DNA of 64,000 bases from Acinetobacter pittii ATCC 19004 = CIP 70.29 (GCF_000369045.1 NZ_KB849786.1:975906-1039905), one strand, 5' to 3'; numbered from the stretch's first letter, positions 36,897 through 46,377 are shown. The notes: generated by a model not told the origin, from the sequence alone. Numbers and translations: made by a program.

Positions 36897-37820
36897 ATGA
36901 AAAACGTAGGAATGAAGCCAGAGAGTTATCGTGTTGCTGAAGCACAAGCAATTTTATATGCACCATCGCACTGTATTGAATTATTAAGACAAGGGAATAC
37001 CGAAAAAGGGGATGCATTAAAAACCGCACGTGTTGCAGGAATTTTGGCAGCAAAACGTACTGATGAGCTGATTCCTTTATGTCATCCACTGCCGATTTAT
37101 CGGGCAGATATTGAATATGAACTAGAACATGATTTTGTAAAGATCATTGCCGTAGTTGAAACCATTGGTCCAACTGGCGTAGAAATGGAAGCTTTAACGG
37201 CTGCAAGTCTTGCCGGCTTAACCATTTACGACATGTTAAAACCACATTGTGAACCAGAAGAGCTCTGGATGGATCAATGTAAATTGCTTAAGAAAAAAGG
37301 TGGGAAATCACACTTTAAGCGAGTTCTTCGTCAACCCGTTTCGGCTGCGGTTATTGTGTTGTCCGACACCGTCGCAGCGGGTAGAAAGCCCGATACTGCC
37401 GGAAAATCTGTGGTTGAAACTTTAACCGAAGCAGGATTCGATCCAATTCATTACCAAATTTTGCCAGATGAAGCGGATACTTTAAAAAACTTAGTGCTTG
37501 AGTTGAGCAAATCATATGCTTGCATTATGACGGTTGGTGGAACAGGAATTGGTAAGCGTGACATTACAGTTGATACGCTAGAACCACTTCTTGAGCGTAA
37601 GCTAGATGGCTTAATGGAAGCTGCGCGTTCATTTGGACAAAAACGCACGCCATATGCTGCAATGTCGCGTGGAGTAGCTGGTTTTATTGATCGCTCTTTA
37701 GTGGTGACTTTACCGGGAAGCCGTGGTGGAGCAAGCGAATCAATGGCTGCTATTTTACCTGCCTTAGTGCATATTTTTGATGTTTGCCGTGATCTACCAC
37801 ATCCGGGAGGCTATGAGTAA
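36897..37820 (+). CDS. moaCB: Bifunctional MoaC-MoaB fusion protein
   Basis: 307 residues. Residues 1-about 150 are MoaC (cyclic pyranopterin monophosphate synthase: ARVAGILAAKRTDELIPLCHPLP, PTGVEMEALTAAS), which completes the step begun by MoaA. Residues about 155-307 are MoaB/MogA-like (IMTVGGTGIGKRDITVDTLE, RTPYAAMSRGVAG, VTLPGSRGGASE), a molybdopterin-binding domain for adenylylation. Fusions of these two are known in other bacteria. It replaces both separate genes here, and its stop overlaps the moeA start (TAATG). Confidence 0.93.
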   Translation: MKNVGMKPESYRVAEAQAILYAPSHCIELLRQGNTEKGDALKTARVAGILAAKRTDELIPLCHPLPIYRADIEYELEHDFVKIIAVVETIGPTGVEMEALTAASLAGLTIYDMLKPHCEPEELWMDQCKLLKKKGGKSHFKRVLRQPVSAAVIVLSDTVAAGRKPDTAGKSVVETLTEAGFDPIHYQILPDEADTLKNLVLELSKSYACIMTVGGTGIGKRDITVDTLEPLLERKLDGLMEAARSFGQKRTPYAAMSRGVAGFIDRSLVVTLPGSRGGASESMAAILPALVHIFDVCRDLPHPGGYE

Positions 37821-39055
37821 TGACTGGTTGTGGTGCAGAACATGGATTGATTAGCGTAGATGAAGCAATTGAGCTGATTAGTAACCGACCTAAAAAATTA
37901 GGTTCAATTCAGCAACCTCTTCAAAATAGCCTAAGTAGGTGTCTTGCTAAAGAAATTTATTCAGAAATTAACCTACCAAGCTTTTCTCAAAGTGCTGTGG
38001 ATGGCTATGCACTTTGTAGCCATGTAGATGATTTAAATAACCAAAAGTTTCAGGTTACTGGCGAGATTCGTGCTGGAAGCGAAAGTCATGACATTCTGAG
38101 TGAAGGACAGGCAATTCGTATATTTACTGGTGGCAAAATTCCTGAAGGCACAACGCATGTTGCGAGGCAAGAAATAGTAGAGGTCGTGTCAGCACAAGAA
38201 ATTTTGTTAACTGAACATATTCGCCCTAAAGCCGATATCCGTTTTACCGGAGAAGAAATCCAACAAGGGCAGTTACTTGCTCAAGTAGGACAGTTCTTAA
38301 ATATTGGAAGCTTGGCTGCCTTAAGTATGGCGGGTGTACAAACGGTTGACGTTTACCGTGCGCCGAAAGTTGCTGTTTTAGTCACTGGTGATGAAGTTGC
38401 CGAAAATGCTGAAGATCTTGCAGAAGGTAAAATCTTTGATGCAAATGGTCCATTACTAAAAGCTTGGTTTGAAGATTACGGCTTAGAGGTTGAACTCATT
38501 CATGTGGCAGATGAGGCGGTGCAAGTCACGCATTACTTTAATAAGTTAAAAGATAGTCATGATGTCATTATAACCACAGGCGGAGTGTCAGTAGGTGATT
38601 ATGACTTTGTTCGGCCATGCGCTTTTGAGGCTGGCTTTGAACAAATCTTTTGGAAAGTTAAACAAAAGCCGGGTAAGCCACTCTTTTTTGCTGAATATTC
38701 TCACACGGAAAAAGATCATCGTTGTTATTTGCTTGGGTTACCGGGTAATCCGGCTGCGGTCTATGTCTCTATGCAGGTTTACGGTAAAGCATTGCTTGAC
38801 ACTTTGCAGGGAAATCAAGCAGGGCCAGAATGGTTTAGTGCAATTTTAGATCATGATTTAAAAGAAGATGCGCGTGAACGTTTTCTAAGAATGCATGCTT
38901 ATTTTGACAATGGACAACTTAAAGTTAAAAGTCTGGCAAAACAGCAATCACACATGCTCAGTAATTTAATGCAGGCCAATTGTCTGGTGCGAATTCCGGC
39001 AAGTGTGAAATTAGAAGCAGGTCATATTTTGAAGGGCGTATTTATTTCAAATTAA
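37820..39055 (+). CDS. moeA: Molybdopterin molybdenumtransferase
   Basis: 411 residues. MoeA inserts molybdate into adenylated molybdopterin. Typical segments: SAVDGYALCS near the N-terminus, EIRAGS, RIFTGGKIPEGTTHVARQE, VTGDEV, TTGGVSVGDYDFVR, KVKQKPGKPLFFAE and LPGNPAAVYVS. It ends the moa operon, one base overlapped with moaCB, and is followed by a long stem-loop. Confidence 0.95.
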   Translation: MTGCGAEHGLISVDEAIELISNRPKKLGSIQQPLQNSLSRCLAKEIYSEINLPSFSQSAVDGYALCSHVDDLNNQKFQVTGEIRAGSESHDILSEGQAIRIFTGGKIPEGTTHVARQEIVEVVSAQEILLTEHIRPKADIRFTGEEIQQGQLLAQVGQFLNIGSLAALSMAGVQTVDVYRAPKVAVLVTGDEVAENAEDLAEGKIFDANGPLLKAWFEDYGLEVELIHVADEAVQVTHYFNKLKDSHDVIITTGGVSVGDYDFVRPCAFEAGFEQIFWKVKQKPGKPLFFAEYSHTEKDHRCYLLGLPGNPAAVYVSMQVYGKALLDTLQGNQAGPEWFSAILDHDLKEDARERFLRMHAYFDNGQLKVKSLAKQQSHMLSNLMQANCLVRIPASVKLEAGHILKGVFISN

Positions 39056-39068
39056 TAACCAGTAATGA

Positions 39069-39107
39069 TAAATATAACTCACTATATAATTGAGTGAGTT
39101 ATATTTA
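39069..39107. terminator. 15-bp perfect stem-loop after moeA
   Basis: TAAATATAACTCACT pairs perfectly with AGTGAGTTATATTTA around a nine-base loop, 13 bases past the moeA stop. The U-tract is poor, so it is a terminator candidate or mRNA stabiliser. The palindrome could also be a protein site. Confidence 0.6.
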
Positions 39108-39271
39108 TTAAGCAATTTTAAATAATAACTTTTAATTTTTTATAATGAAAATTCTTTCATAAGCTTGATAAGAAGTTATTTTAATAATGAATCTTGCATA
39201 AATCGTGCTAAGTGGTTTAGGGTATAAACAATAGGGCCATTAGGCTAGGAAATATCGAGGAATGCATAAAG

Positions 39272-39754
39272 ATGAAATGGGACGACATCGGTGATCAACC
39301 TTGTTCGGTTGCTCGTATGCTATCAGTGATTGGCGATCGATGGACGATGCTAATATTACGTAATGCTTTTATGGGAATACGCCGTTTTGACGATTTTCAA
39401 AAGTCATTAGGTGTCACTCGTCATGTCCTTTCGGATCGTTTAAAGCGGTTGGTTGAATATGAAATTTTAGTCAAATCTCCTTATTTTGATCGTCAGGAAC
39501 GCTTTGAATATAAATTGACTGATAAAGGTTTTGAACTTTATCCAATTATTTTGTCTATGGCGAATTGGGCAGACAAATGGATGGATCAAGGCTTAGGCAA
39601 ACCTTTAGAATATCGTCATAAAACATGTGGCCATAAATTTGAACCAGTCATGGTATGTTCGGTTTGCCGTGAACCTTTACATGCAAAACAAGTTCAGGTT
39701 TCAGCTGGGCCGGGTTATTTTGCATATATGCAGCAAAAACAGAAACAAGCTTAA
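39272..39754 (+). CDS. HxlR-family transcriptional regulator
   Basis: 160 residues. The winged helix of the HxlR family spans about residues 10-100 (CSVARMLSVIGDRWTMLILR, RRFDDFQKSLGVTRHVLSDRLKRLVEYEIL). A C-terminal extension holds a zinc-ribbon-like set of cysteines (KTCGHKFEPVMVCSVCREPL). Many such regulators respond to aldehydes, thiols or xenobiotics and control a neighbouring gene, but no obvious target lies beside it. GAGG precedes the ATG by about 12 bases. Confidence 0.88.
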   Translation: MKWDDIGDQPCSVARMLSVIGDRWTMLILRNAFMGIRRFDDFQKSLGVTRHVLSDRLKRLVEYEILVKSPYFDRQERFEYKLTDKGFELYPIILSMANWADKWMDQGLGKPLEYRHKTCGHKFEPVMVCSVCREPLHAKQVQVSAGPGYFAYMQQKQKQA

Positions 39755-39770
39755 TTTCTCTTATTGCCAA

Positions 39771-41159
39771 CTAAGACTCTTGTTGAATTGCATCAGCTAG
39801 AGTCTTATAGATATGGTCATGATTTGACTGTGTTACATTAAAGCGGATGAATTGGCCAGCATTGGAAGCTTGGCTAAACGCGTTTCCTGGTGCAAGAATA
39901 ACCTGATGATTAATACAATATTTTGCAATTTCTGAAGCTTCAACTCCCTTTGGCAAATGACACCAAACAAAAATTCCCGCTTGAGGCTTAATCCATGGTT
40001 TTATACCCAAAGGTTCTAACTGAGTAATGGTATCGTGCATTGCTTTTGCTAATCGGACCTTTAATAATTCTATATGTTTACGATAAGACCCATCTGTTAA
40101 AGCACTTAATAAAACTTCAGCTGATACGCCATTGTGAGAAAAGCTTGTGGCAATTTTCAGGTCAGTGAGCTGATCAATCCATTCTGGTTTAGCGATAATA
40201 TAGCCACAACGAATAGATGCGGATAACGTTTTAGAAAAACTTCCAATAAAGATTACACGAGAAAGATTATCCAAAGCAGCAAGCCGAGGAGCAGGGCTAT
40301 ATTCAAAATCAGAGAAAATATCATCCTCAACAACAATCAAATTTGATTGTTCAATAAGTTTTAATAATTGATGCGCCGTAGAAAGAGAAAGTACTGCGCC
40401 AGTTGGATTATGAATTCCTGAGTTGGTGATATAAAGACGTGGATTATAAGTTTCAATTGCTTCTTTAAATGCTTCTAAGTCAGGACCTGTTGGTGTGTAG
40501 GGAACACCAATAACCTTGACTTGGTGAACCTTAAGTAATGCATGAAAGTTAAAATAACAAGGATCATCAATCAAAACGACATCATCGGGCTTTAGTAAAA
40601 ATCGGCCTACTAAATCAATTGCTTGAGTTCCAGAGTCTGTTAAAAGCACTTGATTAAGATTTGCATTGATACCTTTTGCTTGAGCGCGTCTTGCCAGTAA
40701 ATCACGTAGAGCTGGTAATCCTAATGGCGTTGAATAACCCATCAAACAATCATCTGGGCTTCTTGCAGCCGACCTTAATGCTTTACGAATACTATCTAAT
40801 GGCATCCAGTCATCAGGTAACCAACCGCAGCCGGGTTTAAAAACATCTGCTTTTGCTTCTAAAGATTGACGTGAAATCCATAATGGATCGACTGAGCGAT
40901 CTAATTTAGGGCCTAATTCGCTTAAAGAAAGAGGGGCAAGCGGACCAACAATATAAAAACCAGATCCAGTTCTTGATTCGATTTTGCCTAGAGCAATTAA
41001 TCTTTCATAGGCTTCTACAACTGTTGATACAGAAAATCCAAGGTTATTTGCTAACTTACGAACAGAAGGCAAGCGTGCTCCCGGCAATAAAGACCGATTT
41101 TTTATTTGTCGCTCAATCTCTGAAATGACAATTTCAATTTTGGTTTTGTTCTGGTTCAC
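39771..41159 (-). CDS. MocR/PdxR-type regulator (GntR helix plus aminotransferase domain)
   Basis: 462 residues. An N-terminal GntR winged helix (IKNRSLLPGARLPSVRKLANNLGFSVSTVVEAYERL) is joined to a fold-type I aminotransferase domain (TDSGTQAIDLVGRFLL, YITNSGIHNPTGAVLS) with the PLP lysine in GSFSKTLSASIRCGY. MocR proteins sense PLP or amino compounds and usually regulate the divergent neighbour, here an EamA exporter 123 bases away. The gap contains an inverted repeat that may be the operator. Confidence 0.92.
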   Translation of the reverse strand: MNQNKTKIEIVISEIERQIKNRSLLPGARLPSVRKLANNLGFSVSTVVEAYERLIALGKIESRTGSGFYIVGPLAPLSLSELGPKLDRSVDPLWISRQSLEAKADVFKPGCGWLPDDWMPLDSIRKALRSAARSPDDCLMGYSTPLGLPALRDLLARRAQAKGINANLNQVLLTDSGTQAIDLVGRFLLKPDDVVLIDDPCYFNFHALLKVHQVKVIGVPYTPTGPDLEAFKEAIETYNPRLYITNSGIHNPTGAVLSLSTAHQLLKLIEQSNLIVVEDDIFSDFEYSPAPRLAALDNLSRVIFIGSFSKTLSASIRCGYIIAKPEWIDQLTDLKIATSFSHNGVSAEVLLSALTDGSYRKHIELLKVRLAKAMHDTITQLEPLGIKPWIKPQAGIFVWCHLPKGVEASEIAKYCINHQVILAPGNAFSQASNAGQFIRFNVTQSNHDHIYKTLADAIQQES

Positions 41160-41172
41160 TGACTTACAATCC

Positions 41173-41204
41173 GAACTGTATTGGTTATTAATACATTACA
41201 GTTC
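41173..41204. promoter_or_regulatory. Inverted repeat in the mocR-eamA gap, candidate operator
   Basis: GAACTGTA and TACAGTTC are perfect inverted repeats 16 bases apart, with an inner TGTATT / AATACA pair. The site sits 14-45 bases ahead of the mocR start and upstream of the EamA gene, suiting control of both. Confidence 0.5.
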
Positions 41205-41282
41205 TTTTAAATTGTACTGCTTTGTATCTGGTTTATTCACCTTAGCACAGCTTAAATTATTCGTATAGTAACGGAGTAAATT

Positions 41283-42146
41283 ATGACTAGGTTTATGAAT
41301 GGCTGGGTGAATGGTTTTATTGGCGTGGCTATTTTTGCGGGATCACTACCAGCAACACGTGTAGCCGTAATGGGTTTCGATCCTGGTTTTCTAACTGCGG
41401 CACGTGCGGCAATTGCAGGTATTTTAGGCCTTATTCTTATTTTGGTTTTAAAACAAAAAAAACCAGCCAAGCAAGATTGGTTGCCTCTTGCCATCGTTTC
41501 TTTAGGCGTGGTGATAGGTTTTCCTCTATTTACAGCGCTTGCTCTACAATACATGAATGCAGCTCATTCAATCGTTTTTGTTAGCCTTTTACCTCTCGCA
41601 ACTGCAATATTTGCTGTGTTGAGAGGCGGTGAAAAACCGAATCAATTTTTCTGGATATTTGCAGTCTTAGGGAGTGCGGTTGTCTTCACTTATATGTTTT
41701 TGATTTCTGGTGATACCTCACTTGGGATAGGAGACTTTTATATGTTGATGGCGATCATTTTTTGTGGCTTTGGCTATGCAGAAGGCGGTGTACTTTCAAA
41801 AAAAATTGGTGGATGGCAGGTCATTTGTTGGGCGCTTATTTTGTCACTACCTTTTATGCTATTTCTGACTATTTTCTATATGCCAGCTTCATTTCAGAAC
41901 ATATCTACATCAGCTTTAGTAGGTCTTATTTATGTGTCTTTATTTAGTATGCTGATTGGTTTCTTCTTTTGGTACAAAGGGCTTGCGCAAGGAGGAATTG
42001 CTGCGATTAGCCAACTACAACTCTTGCAACCTTTAATGGGATTAGGTATTGCTGCGGTCTTGTTACACGAACAAGTAAGTTGGTCAATGTTGGTGGTTAC
42101 AGCAGCAACAATTTTATGCGTCGCTGCTGCCAAGAAATTTACTTAA
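41283..42146 (+). CDS. EamA/DMT-family exporter
   Basis: 287 residues with ten hydrophobic segments in two EamA repeats (about 1-140 and 145-287). Characteristic stretches are FAGSLPATRVAVMGFDPGFLTAARA in the first repeat, and SMLIGFFFWYKGLAQGGIA and LQLLQPLMGLGIAAVLLHE in the second. DMT proteins of this type export amino acids or metabolites. The divergent MocR regulator suggests PLP- or amino-acid-linked control. The 3' end is two bases from the convergent tusE. Confidence 0.88.
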   Translation: MTRFMNGWVNGFIGVAIFAGSLPATRVAVMGFDPGFLTAARAAIAGILGLILILVLKQKKPAKQDWLPLAIVSLGVVIGFPLFTALALQYMNAAHSIVFVSLLPLATAIFAVLRGGEKPNQFFWIFAVLGSAVVFTYMFLISGDTSLGIGDFYMLMAIIFCGFGYAEGGVLSKKIGGWQVICWALILSLPFMLFLTIFYMPASFQNISTSALVGLIYVSLFSMLIGFFFWYKGLAQGGIAAISQLQLLQPLMGLGIAAVLLHEQVSWSMLVVTAATILCVAAAKKFT

Positions 42147-42148
42147 TC

Positions 42149-42460
42149 TTATAAACAATTTGCTGGTTTAGGAATCCCTGCTAAACGACTTAAATGACGC
42201 GCCACTAAACCAGTATTAAATTGTTGCTGTAAAACTGCATTATTAATCTCTGGACTGACCGTTTTCATTAAAAATTTAATCAGCGGGCGAGTTGCTGGAG
42301 AGTGTCCAAATTGCTGATAAAACTGACGTACAGCTGCTAAAACTTCAAAATGCCAATCGGTGAGTTCAAGATCAAGCGATTTGGCAAGTTCTTGCGCAAC
42401 TTCAGGATTCCAGATTGTGTAATCAACCAAATGACCATCTTGGTCTAATTCTAAATTCAT
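42149..42460 (-). CDS. tusE: Sulfur carrier TusE (DsrC family)
   Basis: 103 residues; the family helix WHFEVLAAVRQFYQQFGHSPATRPLIKFL and the penultimate persulfide cysteine (PKPANCL, C102) are present. TusE accepts sulfur from TusBCD and passes it to MnmA for 2-thiolation of tRNA wobble uridine. It is the last gene of tusD-tusC-tusB-tusE. Confidence 0.93.
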   Translation of the reverse strand: MNLELDQDGHLVDYTIWNPEVAQELAKSLDLELTDWHFEVLAAVRQFYQQFGHSPATRPLIKFLMKTVSPEINNAVLQQQFNTGLVARHLSRLAGIPKPANCL

Positions 42461-42477
42461 GAAACCAGCCTAAATAA

Positions 42478-42762
42478 TTATTTAAGAGAAATACAGCGAT
42501 TAAACGTTAAAACTAGATCAGCAAATTGATCATAATCTAATACCTTCACCTGAGCTAAAGTATCCGTATCGATTAACTCTTTTTCGATGCTTAAACATGA
42601 AACAGATTCAAATGGTTGAATCATTTCAGCAGAAAGGTGTGCAGTTGCATCACCCATAAAAACAATTTGGTCACCTACCTGAAAAAGATTGCGTAATTCA
42701 TCAATAATCTTAGGTGTAGCATGGTAAGAAGATTGCACAAGATAAAGTGTTGACGGATTCAT
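42478..42762 (-). CDS. tusB: Sulfurtransferase subunit TusB (DsrH family)
   Basis: 94 residues from ATG 42762 (MNPSTLYLVQSS), close to the 95 of E. coli TusB; an earlier in-frame start would overlap tusC. DsrH-type motifs are GDQIVFMGDATA and the C-terminal DYDQFADLVLTFNRCISL. It forms the TusBCD heterohexamer. Confidence 0.88.
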   Translation of the reverse strand: MNPSTLYLVQSSYHATPKIIDELRNLFQVGDQIVFMGDATAHLSAEMIQPFESVSCLSIEKELIDTDTLAQVKVLDYDQFADLVLTFNRCISLK

Positions 42763-42779
42763 TAAACTTACACCTTTAT

Positions 42780-43130
42780 CTACCAATATAGAACATGATC
42801 AAAAGATTGAATAAACTCAGCATTCAACTGAACGAATTCAATTTCTTGTTCGGTTTTTTGTACAAGAGGATGCTGCTGATTTTTACATTCAATCAGAATA
42901 GGGCTCAAGTCGTAGAACTCAAAACTTTCGACCATATTTGAGGCCACTTTGAAAGCCTGACGAAACTGATCAAAGCTCAAATCATTTTGCAAAAGACTAA
43001 GAGCAGCATCTTTCAATAATACTTTGACTGGTGAGCCAAAGGTTGCTAAAACCATAGTAGCAGAAAGGCTTTCATTGATTTGAAGACTGGTTAAATTGGC
43101 TTGGCTTAAAATGACGAGTACAGATTTCAC
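42780..43130 (-). CDS. tusC: Sulfurtransferase subunit TusC (DsrF family)
   Basis: 116 residues of the DsrE/F fold (SATMVLATFGSPVKVLLKDAALSLL). It lies between tusD and tusB and is a structural part of the TusBCD sulfur relay. AAGG precedes the start. The sequence is diverged and the assignment leans on gene order. Confidence 0.85.
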   Translation of the reverse strand: MKSVLVILSQANLTSLQINESLSATMVLATFGSPVKVLLKDAALSLLQNDLSFDQFRQAFKVASNMVESFEFYDLSPILIECKNQQHPLVQKTEQEIEFVQLNAEFIQSFDHVLYW

Positions 43131-43174
43131 ACAATATACCTTTTAAAAGCAACAATCTAAGCAAACAAAGTAAC

Positions 43175-43543
43175 TTAAAATTGAATAAGACGAGATGCTG
43201 ACTGTACTGCATCAGCAAGTTCACCTAACCCGACAAGTTCAAAGTCTTTGGCAAGGTTGTGATGAGTAAGGTGATGACGACTGGCATTTTCTGCATCTGT
43301 AATACCACGAGCGAGGGCAGCACTCACACAAACAGGAAGACGAATCGCAAGCTTTTGCCATTCATGCGTTAAATTACGCTGGTCGTCAGGAACCCATTGA
43401 AAATCATTAGCAACCTGCACGCCATCTTGGTAAAAGAATACACGGAAGTCTTCATTTTTACTTTTGAGTGCCTGAGCAAGTCCTAACGCATGCCAAGCAT
43501 GAATGGAAGTAGGAGCAGAGGTAATTAGTAGTAATGTACTCAT
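43175..43543 (-). CDS. tusD: Sulfurtransferase subunit TusD (DsrE family)
   Basis: 122 residues. It begins with the DsrE strand LLLITSAPTS and has VFFYQDGVQVAN and the active cysteine in LPVCVSAALARGI. TusD takes the persulfide sulfur from TusA and hands it to TusE. It is the first gene of the tus operon and diverges from the GalE-like gene 65 bases away. Confidence 0.9.
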   Translation of the reverse strand: MSTLLLITSAPTSIHAWHALGLAQALKSKNEDFRVFFYQDGVQVANDFQWVPDDQRNLTHEWQKLAIRLPVCVSAALARGITDAENASRHHLTHHNLAKDFELVGLGELADAVQSASRLIQF

Positions 43544-43608
43544 TGAGAATTCACTATGGTCATACGTCTAAATGGGCGTAGATACATTAAGAGAAAGGTA
43601 AGTATACA

Positions 43609-44616
43609 ATGATTTTAGTGACAGGTGGTTTAGGCTTTATCGGTTCACACATTGCGTTGAGTCTAATGGCTCAAGGGCAAGAGGTGGTAATCGTCGATAA
43701 TTTGGCTAATTCAACCTTGCAAACTTTGGAGCGGCTAGAATTTATTTCTGGTATGTACGTTCCATTTGTCAAACTTGATGTACGCAATACACCAGCGCTG
43801 AATAAGGTGTTTGAGCAATATTCAATTGATGCAGTTATTCATACTGCCGGATTTAAATCAATTGAAGAATCTAACCTTAAACCTCTTGAATATTATAATG
43901 ATAATGTTAGCTGCATCATGAGTTTACTACGTGCTATGCAACGTACGGGTGTTCGTCACTTCATTCATCTGTCTAGCCTTGCAGCTTATGGGAAATCTGG
44001 TTTGCAATTGAGCGAAACAGAAGAATTTAATTATGCTTATCCTAATCCCTACATTAAGTCTCAACAGATGATTGAAGAAATTATCCGTGATACTTATAAA
44101 ATTGACCATGAGTGGAAAATTGCGATTTTACGATTGTCTAATATCGTAGGTGCATTTGAACATGGGGTACTCGGAGAGTATGTCGCTCAGCTCCCTAAAA
44201 ATATTGTTCCGCTTGCGATGCAAGTCGCAGCAATGCAACGTGATTTAATTGAATTACAAGATCAAGCTGAAACGTCAGATCATACGACTGAACGTAGTTT
44301 TTTACATGTTTTAGATTTATGTGAAGCCGTCATTGCGAGCTTACATTGGCTGCGTGAACAAACGCATTGTTGTGAAGCATTTAATATTGCACATGACCAA
44401 GTTTATTCAATTCGTCAATTACTCGATGAAATTTCACAAGTTACTAAAGCTGAAGTTCCTACACAATCAGCAATTTATAAACATGTCGAGTTAGATCAAG
44501 TTGGCGCTAATATTGAGAAAGCAAAAACCTTATTGCAATGGACACCGAAGCGCCCATTAAAACAAATGATCGAAGATGAATGGCGCTTTTATCAAAATAC
44601 TTTAAATGGAAGATGA
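43609..44616 (+). CDS. GalE-like NAD-dependent epimerase with altered active site
   Basis: 335 residues of the extended short-chain dehydrogenase family: NAD loop GGLGFIGSHIA, HTAGFKSIEESNLKPLEYYNDNV and the Ser of HLSSLAAYG. The catalytic YxxxK is changed: the tyrosine in NPYIKSQQMIEE is followed four residues on by Gln instead of Lys (E. coli GalE has NPYGKSK). The loop after NIVGA also departs from the GalE sugar-binding consensus. UDP-glucose 4-epimerase activity is therefore doubtful; a changed sugar nucleotide reaction or a structural role is possible. Confidence 0.78.
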   Translation: MILVTGGLGFIGSHIALSLMAQGQEVVIVDNLANSTLQTLERLEFISGMYVPFVKLDVRNTPALNKVFEQYSIDAVIHTAGFKSIEESNLKPLEYYNDNVSCIMSLLRAMQRTGVRHFIHLSSLAAYGKSGLQLSETEEFNYAYPNPYIKSQQMIEEIIRDTYKIDHEWKIAILRLSNIVGAFEHGVLGEYVAQLPKNIVPLAMQVAAMQRDLIELQDQAETSDHTTERSFLHVLDLCEAVIASLHWLREQTHCCEAFNIAHDQVYSIRQLLDEISQVTKAEVPTQSAIYKHVELDQVGANIEKAKTLLQWTPKRPLKQMIEDEWRFYQNTLNGR

Positions 44617-44732
44617 GATAATGATTCTTATTTACAATACTGGTATGCTTGAGTACGATATTCAAAATTAACTAGCCAGAGCAAACACTTGCTTCAGCCC
44701 GTGAGTTCTTTATTGAGATAACCGAGGTTTCT

Positions 44733-46127
44733 ATGCAAACACGAATTGAACATGACACTATGGGTGAGATTGAAGTTCCAAATGAAGCATTGTGGGGGGC
44801 ACAGACTCAACGCAGCTTACAGAACTTTAAAATCGGGCAGGAACGATTACCCCGTGCCATGATTCGAGCGATGGGTTTGGTAAAAAAGGCTGCTGCAATA
44901 ACCAATGCTGAACTTGAACAACTACCACAAGATTTGAGTCAATATATTGTGGGTGCTGCTGAAGAGGTAATTGATGGCAAGTGGGATTCCCAATTTCCTT
45001 TAGTTGTCTGGCAAACAGGTTCTGGTACGCAAAGTAACATGAACTGCAATGAAGTGATTGCCAATATTGCAAACCAGAAATTAGGGCAAGCCTTAGGTGC
45101 CCAAAAACCAGTACATCCAAATGATCACGTTAATCGTGCTCAATCAACAAACGACTCCTTTCCAACGGCCATTCACGTGGCAGCAAGTTTGCAAATTAAC
45201 GAGTTGCTCATTCCTGCTGTAGAGCAGCTTAAAGCGACTTTGCAAAAAAAGTCAGATGAGTTTCAGGATATTGTTAAAATTGGCCGTACCCATTTGCAAG
45301 ATGCTACTCCATTAACCTTAGGTCAAGAATTTAGTGGTTACGTATCACAGCTTGAGCATGGATTGGTTCGACTACAACAAGCTTTGAGTGGCTTATATGA
45401 GTTGCCATTAGGTGGCACAGCGGTAGGTACAGGATTAAATGCACATCCTGACTATGCAATAAAAGCAGCAGCTCAGCTTGCACTACTTACAGGTTTACCT
45501 TTTGTAACTGCACCCAATAAATTTGAAGCTCTAGCAGGACGGGACGCCGCTGTTTTTGCATCAGGTGCATTAAAAACTTTGGCTGTAAGCTTAAACAAAA
45601 TCGCGAATGATATTCGGTGGTTGGCAAGTGGACCTCGTTGCGGTTTTGGTGAAATCCGTATTCCAGAAAATGAGCCTGGTTCAAGCATTATGCCTGGGAA
45701 AGTAAACCCAACACAAAGTGAAGCAATGACCATGGTTGTTGCGCAAGTGCTTGGAAATGATACGACCATTAACGTAGCAGGTGCTTCAGGTAACTTTGAA
45801 TTAAACGTCTTTATGCCAGTGATTGCTTATAACTTATTGCAATCTATTCAGTTACTTGGTGATGCATGTAATAGCTTTAATGATCACTGCGCGGTGGGAA
45901 TTGAGCCTAATCGCGATAAGATTGATCACTTCTTGCATAATTCTCTGATTCTAGTTACAGCTTTAAATCCAGTAATCGGCTATGAAAATTCTGCAAAAGT
46001 TGCAAAGACTGCTTATAAAGAAAATAAAACGTTGAAGCAGGTCGCTGTTGAGCTTGGTTTGGTTACAGCGGAACAATTTGACGAAGTAGTTAAACCTGAA
46101 AAGATGGTTTCACCAAATAGTAAGTAA
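44733..46127 (+). CDS. fumC: Fumarate hydratase, class II
   Basis: 464 residues. It interconverts fumarate and malate without an iron-sulfur cluster. Signatures: [36 protein letters not shown], the TCA-lyase family signature [11 protein letters not shown], and [20 protein letters not shown] precedes the ATG. It stands alone and ends at a clear terminator. Confidence 0.97.
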   Translation: MQTRIEHDTMGEIEVPNEALWGAQTQRSLQNFKIGQERLPRAMIRAMGLVKKAAAITNAELEQLPQDLSQYIVGAAEEVIDGKWDSQFPLVVWQTGSGTQSNMNCNEVIANIANQKLGQALGAQKPVHPNDHVNRAQSTNDSFPTAIHVAASLQINELLIPAVEQLKATLQKKSDEFQDIVKIGRTHLQDATPLTLGQEFSGYVSQLEHGLVRLQQALSGLYELPLGGTAVGTGLNAHPDYAIKAAAQLALLTGLPFVTAPNKFEALAGRDAAVFASGALKTLAVSLNKIANDIRWLASGPRCGFGEIRIPENEPGSSIMPGKVNPTQSEAMTMVVAQVLGNDTTINVAGASGNFELNVFMPVIAYNLLQSIQLLGDACNSFNDHCAVGIEPNRDKIDHFLHNSLILVTALNPVIGYENSAKVAKTAYKENKTLKQVAVELGLVTAEQFDEVVKPEKMVSPNSK

Positions 46128-46170
46128 TCTATCTAAAAATAAAGATATTTTTAGAATCTCAATCAATAGA

Positions 46171-46205
46171 AAGGCACTTTGGAGCTATTGCGAAAGTGCC
46201 TTTTT
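46171..46205 (+). terminator. Intrinsic terminator of fumC
   Basis: AAGGCACTTT pairs with AAAGTGCCTT around a 12-base loop and is followed by a T run, 43 bases past the fumC stop. Confidence 0.9.
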
Positions 46206-46329
46206 ATTTTAATAATTCGAATACTTAACTCCTATGAAAACTTGGCTTTTGATAATCTTATAGTTCAGGATAAAAGTTCAGTCGTTCTCATAGTGTTTAA
46301 AAAATTGAGAAATATAGTGAGAGGAAGCT

Positions 46330-46377
46330 ATGTTTAGTAATCTTTGGAACATTTTCGGCTTCTCGTATTTCTTTTGA
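46330..46377 (+). CDS. Possible 15-residue hydrophobic microprotein
   Basis: An ATG with a strong ribosome binding site (GAGAGGAAG just upstream) opens a 15-codon frame encoding MFSNLWNIFGFSYFF, very hydrophobic and aromatic. It lies alone in the 280 bases between the fumC terminator and the next gene. The good ribosome binding site in otherwise AT-rich noncoding DNA is the only evidence; conservation is untested. Confidence 0.25.
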   Translation: MFSNLWNIFGFSYFF

